Part shown: positions 1-6,035 of the stretch, one piece after another | Layout: every line of letters begins with the position of its first letter | Position numbering within the stretch: position 1 is the stretch's first letter | Source: Pseudomonas alloputida | Lineage (GTDB): Bacteria; Pseudomonadota; Gammaproteobacteria; Pseudomonadales; Pseudomonadaceae | Direction: 5' to 3' | Assembly (NCBI RefSeq): GCF_021283545.2 | Contig: NZ_CP128540.1 | Location: 437,501-501,500, forward strand | DNA: 64,000 nt | The notes under the pieces: generated by a model | What the model was told of the DNA's origin: nothing | What the model saw: only the letters and a program-made list of their open reading frames with translations | Database searches by the model: none | Position numbers and translations under genes: made by a program

Positions 1-419
1 CGAAAGGGACTGCCATCAAGGGCTGCCAAACGCTGTTCAACGAATGGCTGCAAACGATGGGTGACGGTAGTGCAGAAGATCGTCAAATACTTAGTGGTAT
101 CAGCGAATTTATCGCCCTACACAGTGATAGTCGTTTTTCAGACATTTACGCCGAACATGCCAATGTAACTGTTCGTGAACGTGCTGGTTATTACCAGGTT
201 GATTCCGATAAGCGTCTTTATTTGTTTAACCCACCTGGTCTTAAAGAGGCAGCATCTGGATTTAGCCAGGCTCGAATAGTACGCGCCTTGATCGGCGTGG
301 ACGCCCTGGTGCAAATGGATAGTGAAGACAATCGGTGGACGAAAAAGCGACGCACGCCAGGTGGCGGGAATTCCCGTTTTTACGTGATTGACCCCGATAG
401 GCTAGAGAAAGAGGGGTAA
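1..419 (+). CDS. DUF927-type replication protein, C-terminal end (partial)
   Basis: The reading frame is open from base 3, upstream of the first ATG at 57, so this is the 3' end of a longer gene cut by the window edge. The visible 139 residues resemble the C-terminal extension of DUF927 (superfamily 3 helicase-like) proteins of integrative elements: a helical stretch, an AGYY segment followed by a Tyr/Phe-rich strand, and a closing R-x-PGGG-x-x-RFYV motif. Such proteins usually follow or include a primase domain and do for satellites what the alpha protein does in P4. The iteron cluster starting 49 bp downstream fits a role in replication initiation. No catalytic motif is visible in this fragment. 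Confidence 0.6.
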   Translation, partial: KGTAIKGCQTLFNEWLQTMGDGSAEDRQILSGISEFIALHSDSRFSDIYAEHANVTVRERAGYYQVDSDKRLYLFNPPGLKEAASGFSQARIVRALIGVDALVQMDSEDNRWTKKRRTPGGGNSRFYVIDPDRLEKEG

Positions 420-467
420 GCCGGCCGCGCTCCCCCATAAGTCACGAGCGCAGTGCTGTTTTTGATC

Positions 468-673
468 GGGAACACCGGGAACACCGGGAACGGCCAGAAA
501 ATACGGGGCTTCTGGCGTTCCCATTTAAAACACAAGAGTGGGAACATGGGAACACAACTCTGTTTAATAGGGTACGTCCCACCCATTTTGTTCCCGGTCA
601 AAAAATTGCGGGAACAGAAAAATGCTCTGGAGGCCGCATTCTAGAAGGGTTTTCCCGAAAATCCCGCGTTCCC
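468..673. repeat. GGGAAC iteron cluster, candidate replication origin
   Basis: Nine copies of GGGAAC or its complement lie in 206 bp. Plus-strand copies start at 468, 477, 486, 540, 548 and 610; complements start at 517, 590 and 668. The first three are tandem 9-mers (GGGAACACC twice, then a variant), and 540/548 are tandem 8-mers. Copies 589-596 and 609-616 form a perfect 8-bp inverted repeat around an A-rich 12-nt spacer. No credible gene overlaps. P4 has iterons near its primase gene (ori/crr), and the position beside the replication gene suggests the same role; this is inference. The remainder to 849 shows nothing else recognisable. Confidence 0.55.
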
Positions 674-849
674 CCGTTTTTTTGAAATCAGACGCGGTAA
701 ATAGTGGGTGTCGGTGGTTTTTGTTGACATATACCTGAAGCTTTGATCTAGGCGAGTGTTTTGCACGCCAGGTGGTGGGGTTGAGGCAAGCCGCCGACCG
801 TGACCCCCGACCCCCTTGGCGAGCCGCTTTGAGCCGTTGCCGTCTGGCA

Positions 850-1062
850 TTAAATGATGTCTGCCCCATACTTATCATCGCTGTCCGGTTTGATACCTCC
901 CGCCTGATTGACTAGATCGATAGTTGTCCAGGGGCCCGAGCGACCACGGAATATCCTTACCCCTTGATCTATTAAGCACCGCTCAACATCGGAGCGCCGT
1001 TGATAACCTGTAACCTGCTGAAGGTCCTGGAACGTCAGCACACCAGGTACGGCCCTAGTCAT
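850..1062 (-). CDS. Small DUF4224-like phage protein
   Basis: A 70-residue protein. Its core (LTFQDLQQVTGYQRRSD, then a short basic segment and a PWTTID strand) resembles DUF4224 proteins, small helix-turn-helix-like proteins common beside integrase and regulatory genes of Pseudomonas prophages and islands. The start codon overlaps the stop of the upstream Ogr-like gene by 4 bp, so the two are probably one transcript with coupled translation. An excisionase-like or DNA-binding role is plausible but not shown. Moderate confidence that it is a real gene; low confidence in function. Confidence 0.55.
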   Translation of the reverse strand: MTRAVPGVLTFQDLQQVTGYQRRSDVERCLIDQGVRIFRGRSGPWTTIDLVNQAGGIKPDSDDKYGADII

Positions 1063-1316
1063 GTCAATAAGTCCAGCTGCTGGAGTATCTGTGTTTGCTG
1101 TTCCTCAGTGAGTTGCAAAATTCGATCAATTATTGTGTTTCCTACTGCCTTTGAATTTGCAGGCTTTAGAGTATGAGAGAAGCTGAACTCTGAAACAAAG
1201 CTGTGCCCGCAGTGCGGCTCAAGACACATGCAATAGAGTTTCGCATAGGTTGGTGACTCTTCTTCCACTCTAGAAATACGTGCTTTTTTTCCACAAGATC
1301 CACAATAAACCCGCAT
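1059..1316 (-). CDS. Ogr/Delta-family zinc-finger late transcription activator
   Basis: An 85-residue protein with the Ogr/Delta pattern: C-x2-C near residues 5-8, then an aromatic strand and C-x4-C near residues 31-36 followed by a GHSF segment, giving four zinc-binding cysteines. Ogr (P2) and Delta (P4) bind TGT-N12-ACA sites near -55 of late promoters and recruit RNA polymerase. A perfect site of this form lies 35 bp upstream of this gene at 1351-1368, in the divergent promoter region shared with the gpO-like gene. In P4 the delta gene is co-directional with sid and psu; here it is divergent. It probably switches on the late genes when a helper phage is present. Confidence 0.75.
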   Translation of the reverse strand: MRVYCGSCGKKARISRVEEESPTYAKLYCMCLEPHCGHSFVSEFSFSHTLKPANSKAVGNTIIDRILQLTEEQQTQILQQLDLLT

Positions 1317-1350
1317 TCGTTAAGCCTCAAAAGGACGGATAGTTGTCTGG

Positions 1351-1368
1351 TGTATGTTAATATTAACA
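1351..1368. promoter_or_regulatory. Ogr/Delta binding site (TGT-N12-ACA)
   Basis: Positions 1351-1353 are TGT and 1366-1368 are ACA, with exactly 12 bases between. The inner part is AT-rich and itself nearly palindromic. The site is between the divergent Ogr-like and gpO-like genes. A TAGACT hexamer at 1412-1417 is a possible -10, which would put the site roughly 60 bp upstream of the start, close to the -55 spacing known for P2/P4 late promoters. A second inverted repeat (1379-1384 with 1388-1393) lies just downstream. Confidence 0.65.
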
Positions 1369-1444
1369 TGCTGGTGCGACATGCTGCGCATGTTTCCAGT
1401 GATTGCACTTTTAGACTAACTACCTTCGCTAAGTGAGGCTCCTA

Positions 1445-2026
1445 ATGCCCCGGTCACTTGTTACTTCCTGGAAGCGTGTCGCCACGAGCGGGCCGACTGC
1501 TGACGGGCGAGAAATCAAAGCGCAGGACTTACGTGACTGTGCCGAAACCTATTCGCCATCTAAATATACCGCGGTTATCTGGAACGATAGCCAGCGCGAC
1601 ATCGGCGCGCACGGTACGGTTTATTCTGTGCGCCTGATTGATAATGATCCCGAGCTTGCCAAGGGCCAAGTAGCGTTAGAAGTGCAGATGAAGCCAAACG
1701 CACGCTTGCTCCAGTTGAATCGCCACGGGGACAAGTTATTTTCTAGCGTCGAGATAACGCCAAACTTTGCTGGGTCTGGACGGGCTTATATGACAGGCCT
1801 TTCTGTGACTGATGAGCCCACCAGTCTCGGTACCCAAGAACTCTTTTTCTCCAGAAAAGCCAATACCGCCACCTATCGCACGAAAGCTATGCCGATGCGT
1901 CCTGCACCCATGAGCAAGGTGCTGGCCGCAAGCCTGAAGCGCGTTACGCGGGAGTTGAGCGCTCAAGTGTGCGCTTTGAGATCTCGCGGCAAGTACAAGG
2001 CCAAGACCACGAAGCGACTTCTCTAA
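1445..2026 (+). CDS. Shortened gpO-type capsid protease/scaffold homologue, predicted inactive
   Basis: A 193-residue protein aligning with the N-terminal protease half of P2 gpO: a DGRxI-x-AQD segment (Asp20), a weak middle, SSVEI-x-PNF (Ser101) and the GLSVTDEPTSLGT segment. P2 gpO uses Asp19, His48 and Ser107; the Asp and Ser are kept, but the residue aligning with His48 is Ser49. gpO is about 284 residues, and its C-terminal scaffold domain is replaced here by a roughly 60-residue basic tail. The ATG at 1445 is preferred over GTG 1433 because AAGTGAGG lies 6 bp upstream of it. P4 remodels helper capsids with Sid; this protein may do so by mimicking the helper scaffold. That role is inference. 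Confidence 0.7.
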   Translation: MPRSLVTSWKRVATSGPTADGREIKAQDLRDCAETYSPSKYTAVIWNDSQRDIGAHGTVYSVRLIDNDPELAKGQVALEVQMKPNARLLQLNRHGDKLFSSVEITPNFAGSGRAYMTGLSVTDEPTSLGTQELFFSRKANTATYRTKAMPMRPAPMSKVLAASLKRVTRELSAQVCALRSRGKYKAKTTKRLL

Positions 2027-2080
2027 CCACCGGCCTACTTTGGCGCTTTCAATATCAATTCAACCATTCAGGTAAACCAT

Positions 2081-2806
2081 ATGAGTATCCAAGCCTTTGA
2101 TGTGCAGAGTTTGACCCCTGAGCTGCAACATCGCTTGACTTGCTTTGAAACTAATAAAGCTGCGTACGTCGATCTTCAAAATAAACTTGTTGAGGTTACG
2201 CAAGAAAACCAGCGTCTGCTACAAAAGGCCGCTGAGTTTGAACGGCAGGCTGATCGAACTGATGCGTCCTGGAGAAGGCTAGCAGGTACGGGAGAGATCG
2301 ACCAAGCCAAAGTCAATGAAGAAATTGAGCGCGCCGAAAAGCTTAGGAAAGAAGCTCAAGCCATGCGTGCCACTGTTGAGGCGCGGGCCGGTCTTGAGAA
2401 TAATTTGATTATGCGATTGGCAGAGGCGCGTAGGAATTTGTCAAATGAGCCTCTGACACTCAATAATGAGTATTGGAAATCCCAGCTTGCCAAAATGCTA
2501 GCCCGTGAGGGGTTGCGCGAAGAGTTGATGCAAATTTTTGTATTGTCCAGGGCAATATGCCTCCGTGACCTAAAAATAAATGAAGGTTTGTTGCGTCACT
2601 GTAACGGATCGCGTGAAAGAGAAGCAAAGAAGAATGAACTTGTCTGGATGGAGTTTGGGAAAGAGTTAGAGAAGCTATTTGACGGTGCTGAGAAGGACAC
2701 AGTGCCGCCAGCCCTGGCTACAGTTCCTAGCGCACTCTCGAACGAGGTGGCGGTGAACTCGCCCGCTACGTTGCACAAGCTCAAGACCCTGAACGCCAAA
2801 TCCTGA
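2081..2806 (+). CDS. Psu-like (polarity suppression/capsid decoration) protein
   Basis: A 241-residue, strongly helical and charged protein. Near residues 22-50 the pattern C-x3-NKAA followed by a spaced E/Q/L heptad and RLL resembles the N-terminal helix of P4 Psu, which both inhibits Rho and decorates P4 capsids. Long coiled-coil-like helices continue to about residue 120, then a second helical block, and the last 40 residues are low-complexity. It is longer than P4 Psu (190 residues). It follows the gpO-like gene by 54 bp in the same direction, so the two probably form the Ogr/Delta-controlled late operon. Assignment rests on short similarity plus synteny. Confidence 0.5.
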   Translation: MSIQAFDVQSLTPELQHRLTCFETNKAAYVDLQNKLVEVTQENQRLLQKAAEFERQADRTDASWRRLAGTGEIDQAKVNEEIERAEKLRKEAQAMRATVEARAGLENNLIMRLAEARRNLSNEPLTLNNEYWKSQLAKMLAREGLREELMQIFVLSRAICLRDLKINEGLLRHCNGSREREAKKNELVWMEFGKELEKLFDGAEKDTVPPALATVPSALSNEVAVNSPATLHKLKTLNAKS

Positions 2807-2849
2807 ACCTACCTCCACCTGGTTCGAAAAGCTGCTAGCACGATAGCTG

Positions 2850-2892
2850 CCGGGGCCGTGCAATCGGCCTCGGTGGGTTTGCGGGTTTTTCG
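2850..2892 (+). terminator. Terminator after the psu-like gene
   Basis: A 9-bp stem with one G-U pair (2850-2858 with 2865-2873, loop TGCAAT) is followed by a T-rich run ending in TTTTT. It lies 44 bp after the psu-like stop codon. Confidence 0.6.
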
Positions 2893-3423
2893 CAGCGTCC
2901 GTTGAGCGAGCGAAGCTCATCACTCTGCGTCCCCGCACCAAGCTCTGACGTGCAACTGAGTGCAACCGCTCAAACCCTACTACCAAGCCTGAAACCTTTG
3001 CCGTCACGGGGCTACGGGCGATTCACCAGCGCCCGTTGGATCAGAAAAGGCAGCGCCAAAATTGAGCGGCGCATTCTGAAAAAATCTGGGCTCACCCCTA
3101 TTGCCATTGGGTGTGATGGCCGCAGTGGGTTATCAGGGGCGGGCAGTTTTACGCGCAATGGCTTTGCATTCCTTTGCAAAACTTTGCACTCAGTGCAATG
3201 GCCAATCAGCTGCCAGAGCCCGCAGCGGGCCTGGGCCGGGCGTTTAGTTGCACTACCCACGGCCTTTGCACTTTTTTGCGACGTAAAGCGCGTCGGCGGG
3301 AGGGGGATAAGTGATTTTCTGCCCCGTTTTTTTTTCGCGGCTGATTTTTCAGATGGAGCTGATGTGGGCGGAGAATCGGCAGTTGGGCGGCGCCCCTGGA
3401 CGGCCTGTCACTTTCCGAAAGGC

Positions 3424-3452
3424 GAAAAAAAACCGCCTTAGTAGGGGCGGTT
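3424..3452 (-). terminator. Leftward rho-independent terminator without an annotated gene
   Basis: AACCGCC (3431-3437) pairs with GGCGGTT (3446-3452). Read on the minus strand the hairpin runs into eight T residues, a textbook intrinsic terminator. No minus-strand gene lies to its right within 2 kb, so a small RNA may end here. Confidence 0.6.
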
Positions 3453-3487
3453 ATTTCCGCAAACGCAGTTAGTGGCTGGCTTGCTGA

Positions 3488-3735
3488 CCTCACAGGGCGC
3501 TTCAACGTTTTCTGAGTTTACGCCCGATAGCTGTTGCCTGCAAACCGGAGCGGATCAGCTGCAAACAGGTGGGCTTGGCAGTTGTGGATACGGTACCATG
3601 ATCGCGCTCGTGTCCTGTGAGGACCGGATGACATCCATTGGGGGGGTGACCCTTTCCCCCTCAACGCGGCTTAGTAACCCGCGCCGGATCTGATTGAGGG
3701 GCCATCAACCGGCCTCCTCACAGGGCGCTTCAACG
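3488..3735. repeat. 20-bp direct repeat (3488-3507 and 3716-3735)
   Basis: The same 20 bases, CCTCACAGGGCGCTTCAACG, occur twice, 228 bp apart. The second copy is in the leader of the 31-codon ORF and the first is just right of the leftward terminator. Possibly a protein-binding site or the footprint of a duplication. Confidence 0.6.
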
Positions 3736-3802
3736 AGCAGGCCCGAAGGCGTATGTGTTCCGGAAAAAACGCTGGAGGCAGGCCATTCAGAGGCCTTTAA
3801 GT

Positions 3803-3898
3803 ATGAAGAAATTCCTTCGTGCTCTGAGTGGTTTGATGAGCCTGTACCGGTGCTATCGCCTGTATGAATTCATCCGCGACAACTGGGATGAACTGTAA
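3803..3898 (+). CDS. Hypothetical 31-residue protein
   Basis: ATG at 3803, TAA at 3896. The peptide starts MKKFLRALSGLMSLYRCY and ends with an acidic DNWDEL. It is amphipathic and basic at the N-terminus. AGAGG lies about 9 bp upstream, and a strong terminator follows 18 bp after the stop, so a short transcript encoding only this peptide is likely. I do not recognise the family. The amphipathic helix could associate with the membrane; it might be a small toxin-like or regulatory peptide, but this is guesswork. Confidence 0.45.
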   Translation: MKKFLRALSGLMSLYRCYRLYEFIRDNWDEL

Positions 3899-3916
3899 CT
3901 AAGAGTTCGCCTGGGG

Positions 3917-3951
3917 AACCCGTCCTAGCTTCGGCTCGGACGGGTTTTTTT
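3917..3951 (+). terminator. Strong rho-independent terminator
   Basis: AACCCGTCC (3917-3925) pairs with GGACGGGTT (3938-3946), extended inward by AGC-TTCG-GCT and followed by seven T residues. It separates the 31-codon ORF from the downstream cargo gene. Confidence 0.85.
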
Positions 3952-4047
3952 ATGGGTGGGAGGGAGATCACGCATATTTTTTCTTGCTGCAGGATCTTTT
4001 TTGCGTAAGGCTTCTCGAGAATGTTTTCCGTATCATGGAGAGTAGGA

Positions 4048-5586
4048 ATGCGAGATCTTGGTGAGTTGGGGCAGAGCCAGTTCTATGGGCTTTGTGCAGC
4101 AAGAGGAATAATCGCCAATCCTTCGTTAGTAGATAAGCGAGGCTGGGATTATCATCTTGAAATGCCGGTTCAACGGCAAGCCGGCGATGCAGGAAGCATG
4201 CATAGAAGTGCGATTGAGTGCCGTGTTCAGATTAAGTCAACAGAAAGGGGCCGGCTCTCGCACGATATCGAGTACTCAAATCTTCACAGTCTTGCAACTT
4301 GCTCAATCCCTTCGTTTTACGTTTTGCTTGTTTTCGAGGAAGATGCAGATCAGGTTTCTGATATCTATGTGAAACATGTTGATGAAGTTTTTTCGCGTGA
4401 ATTCCTAAAGAAAATGCGTGAGCGAGAGGTGAGTGAGGCTGGCTTTAAACCCAATAGCTGCACCAAATCCATAACTTTTTCTGCTGCCGAAAAGCTGGAG
4501 AAGATAAGCTCTTTATTGCTTAAGGAGAAGTTATTGGGTGCTATAGGGGATGACTATGATTCCTACATTGTTAGGAAGAAAGAATTTTTGAGAGAGGTAG
4601 GGTATGAGGATGGCGCGGCAAATGTTCAAATAACAATTGAGGGTCAAGAGAATATAAAGTCTTTTGAGGATATGTTGCTTGGCATCGCTGGGGCTGTTCC
4701 GGTTATAAATATAAAGGCTCATGAGCAACGGTTTGGTATTCTTTCTAGTACACCCTTTCTAGACTTGCCCGCTGGTACGATGGAGGTGACACGTACATCT
4801 CCGAATTGGTCGGGAAGCGTTGTTATTAAGGCGTCTGCGAGTAGTCCGGGACACACGTTTTCTTGCGATGGGTTCTTTGATATCAACGCTCAGGAATTTC
4901 CTCCGACAAGAAGCTACATAAAGACTGACTACTTCACAATCCTTATTGAAGGGGGTAGTTTCCATATTGAGTCCAGGATTACACCTACTACGGAAATAAC
5001 CTTAAGGCTTCTCAATAAAGTCATAAAGGCTATGAGGCAGCTCAGGTGTGAGGGCTGTATTTTGGAGCTCGTAAGTTCGGACTGCGGAAGGCTAGCAACT
5101 TGCCGGATAAACGGGACTGAGGACGAGCAACAAGGCCCCTTAAGGCTTCCTAATTATGCTCAGTATTTGGCTGAAAAATTCGAGATAGAAGACGATATAG
5201 TAATTACCATGGAGTCCTTGTATTCGCACAAGGCTCGGCTATATGACCTATATAGGTTGATAAATCCGGATTATCACCCTGTTACTTGTGGCTTCGACAA
5301 AGAAGCTGAAGTTGGAAGCAAGGCTGCGTGTTTGTCTGTTATTGATGCATTTTTAGGCGAGCATCACATAATCGGATTTTTCGTCATAGCGGGGCAGGTC
5401 ACTTCTAAGCAGAAGGTGGTCGGTCGCCCATTGCTTGTCCGTAAGTTAGTGTGGCCGGCCGGTTTCGATAATGGGAGGCCTGAGCTTGAAGAAATAGTTT
5501 CTGGCTTCATTAAAGAATATAAATCGGATCATTCAGTATTTTTCGCAGGCTTTTCATGGGATAACAGAGAACAAGATAGTGAATAA
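4048..5586 (+). CDS. DUF4365 domain protein, accessory cargo of the satellite
   Basis: About 512 residues from ATG 4048, which has GGAGAG 6 bp upstream; ATG 4021 would add nine residues and has a poorer site. Residues 1-150 match DUF4365: LGELGQSQFYGLCAARG, then a GWDYHLE strand and ECRVQIKST. The D...E-x-K arrangement is that of PD-(D/E)XK-type nuclease folds, suggesting nucleic-acid cleavage. The remaining 350 residues are not recognised. The gene is visibly AT-richer than its neighbours and sits between the psu/cos region and the attachment site, where P4 satellites carry variable anti-phage genes. A defence function is plausible but unproven. Confidence 0.6.
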   Translation: MRDLGELGQSQFYGLCAARGIIANPSLVDKRGWDYHLEMPVQRQAGDAGSMHRSAIECRVQIKSTERGRLSHDIEYSNLHSLATCSIPSFYVLLVFEEDADQVSDIYVKHVDEVFSREFLKKMREREVSEAGFKPNSCTKSITFSAAEKLEKISSLLLKEKLLGAIGDDYDSYIVRKKEFLREVGYEDGAANVQITIEGQENIKSFEDMLLGIAGAVPVINIKAHEQRFGILSSTPFLDLPAGTMEVTRTSPNWSGSVVIKASASSPGHTFSCDGFFDINAQEFPPTRSYIKTDYFTILIEGGSFHIESRITPTTEITLRLLNKVIKAMRQLRCEGCILELVSSDCGRLATCRINGTEDEQQGPLRLPNYAQYLAEKFEIEDDIVITMESLYSHKARLYDLYRLINPDYHPVTCGFDKEAEVGSKAACLSVIDAFLGEHHIIGFFVIAGQVTSKQKVVGRPLLVRKLVWPAGFDNGRPELEEIVSGFIKEYKSDHSVFFAGFSWDNREQDSE

Positions 5587-5937
5587 GAAATCACCATGTG
5601 ATCTTGGCCTGGTCCCATTTGCTTCGGTATAAGGACCTCCCTAGTGAGCAAAGGCAGGCCGAGAAAGAACCTTTGTAGGGGCTGAGCCTCGTGCTTCGCA
5701 AACCAATGCAGATTCGCCCCGGACTAAGCCTAGTGCGCGCACTGTGCGCTTGGTGATCAAAGCTGCGAGCGAACCCCGAGAGCAAAAGTCGGAGCGCTCC
5801 AGCCATCGTATCCCAGGGGCATCGAGATGCTCAGTACGTTCGAGAGACCGGATGACGAAACGGGGACAAAACGGGGAAAATTTATGCCCCAAAACACAAA
5901 TGGCCTACGCCAATTAAGCGTAAGCCATTGATTTTAT
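5587..5937. other. Non-coding right end of the satellite
   Basis: No convincing gene is present. The 83-codon minus frame at 5641-5892 has no recognisable content. A repeat of the form ACGGGGACAAAACGGGGA at about 5858-5875 and the hairpin 5899-5929 lie near the tRNA. The expected crossover point is the tRNA 3' end itself. Confidence 0.4.
5899..5929 (-). terminator. Hairpin downstream of tRNA-Ile
   Basis: AATGGCCTACGC (5899-5910) pairs with GCGTAAGCCATT (5918-5929) with one mismatch. On the minus strand it follows the tRNA 3' end and runs into TGTGTTTTGG, so it probably ends the tRNA transcript. Confidence 0.5.
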
Positions 5938-6014
5938 TGGTGGGCCCACACGGACTCGAACCGTGGACCAAAGGATTATGAGTCCTCTGCTCTAACCAAC
6001 TGAGCTATAGGCCC
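5938..6014 (-). tRNA. tRNA-Ile(CAU), lysidine type
   Basis: A complete 77-nt cloverleaf on the minus strand, from GGGCCTATAGCTCAG to an encoded CCA at 5938-5940. The acceptor stem GGGCCTA pairs with TGGGCCC allowing wobble. The anticodon loop reads ACTCATAAT, so the anticodon is CAU. The loop context and body match the minor isoleucine tRNA read as AUA after TilS modifies C34, not elongator or initiator Met; automated tools often label it Met. Its 3' end is the likely attachment site of the satellite. Confidence 0.9.
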
Positions 6015-6029
6015 TCAGTAAGTGGGCGG

Positions 6030-6035
6030 ATTATA
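6030..6035 (-). promoter_or_regulatory. -10 element for the tRNA gene
   Basis: On the minus strand these bases read TATAAT, a perfect sigma-70 -10, 15 bp before the tRNA 5' end. It overlaps the stop codon region of the upstream GGDEF/EAL gene. The -35 is weak. Confidence 0.5.

Larger units (their letters stand above)
2893..3802. other. Non-coding segment with possible cos site, palindrome and repeats
   Basis: No open frame here has phage-like content or a good ribosome site. It holds: repeated TTTGCA/TGCAA motifs, including a perfect palindrome at 3184-3198; GGCG-x-GAGG-type sequence at 3295-3313 resembling P2/P4 cohesive ends; a leftward terminator at 3424-3452; and a 20-bp direct repeat at 3488-3507 and 3716-3735. 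In P4 the cos site follows psu, so packaging signals are expected here. Confidence 0.4.
1..5937. mobile_element. P4-type phage satellite, distal part, abutting tRNA-Ile(CAU)
   Basis: The block carries satellite or phage genes only and stops at the 3' end of a tRNA gene, a standard integrase target. Gene order is DUF927 replication protein, iterons, Ogr/Delta activator, gpO-like capsid protein, Psu-like protein, non-coding DNA with a possible cos, then cargo. This is the order of enterobacterial P4 read away from its integrase. No phage tail, terminase or major capsid gene is present, as expected for a satellite that borrows a P2-like helper. GC content drops clearly in the cargo gene. The left end and the integrase are outside the window, so the size is unknown. 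Family assignment rests on remembered protein motifs. Confidence 0.7.

Noticed and set aside
2902..3441. A 179-codon plus-strand open frame in the satellite
   Set aside because: Composition is erratic, there is no ribosome site or recognisable domain, and it runs through palindromes and a terminator hairpin; treated as chance in non-coding DNA.
5641..5892. An 83-codon minus-strand frame beside the tRNA, first thought to be an integrase remnant
   Set aside because: No tyrosine recombinase motif (R...HxxR...Y) is visible and the sequence is not protein-like.
5938..6014. Calling the tRNA a methionine tRNA from its CAU anticodon
   Set aside because: The body and anticodon-loop context match the lysidine-modified minor isoleucine tRNA.
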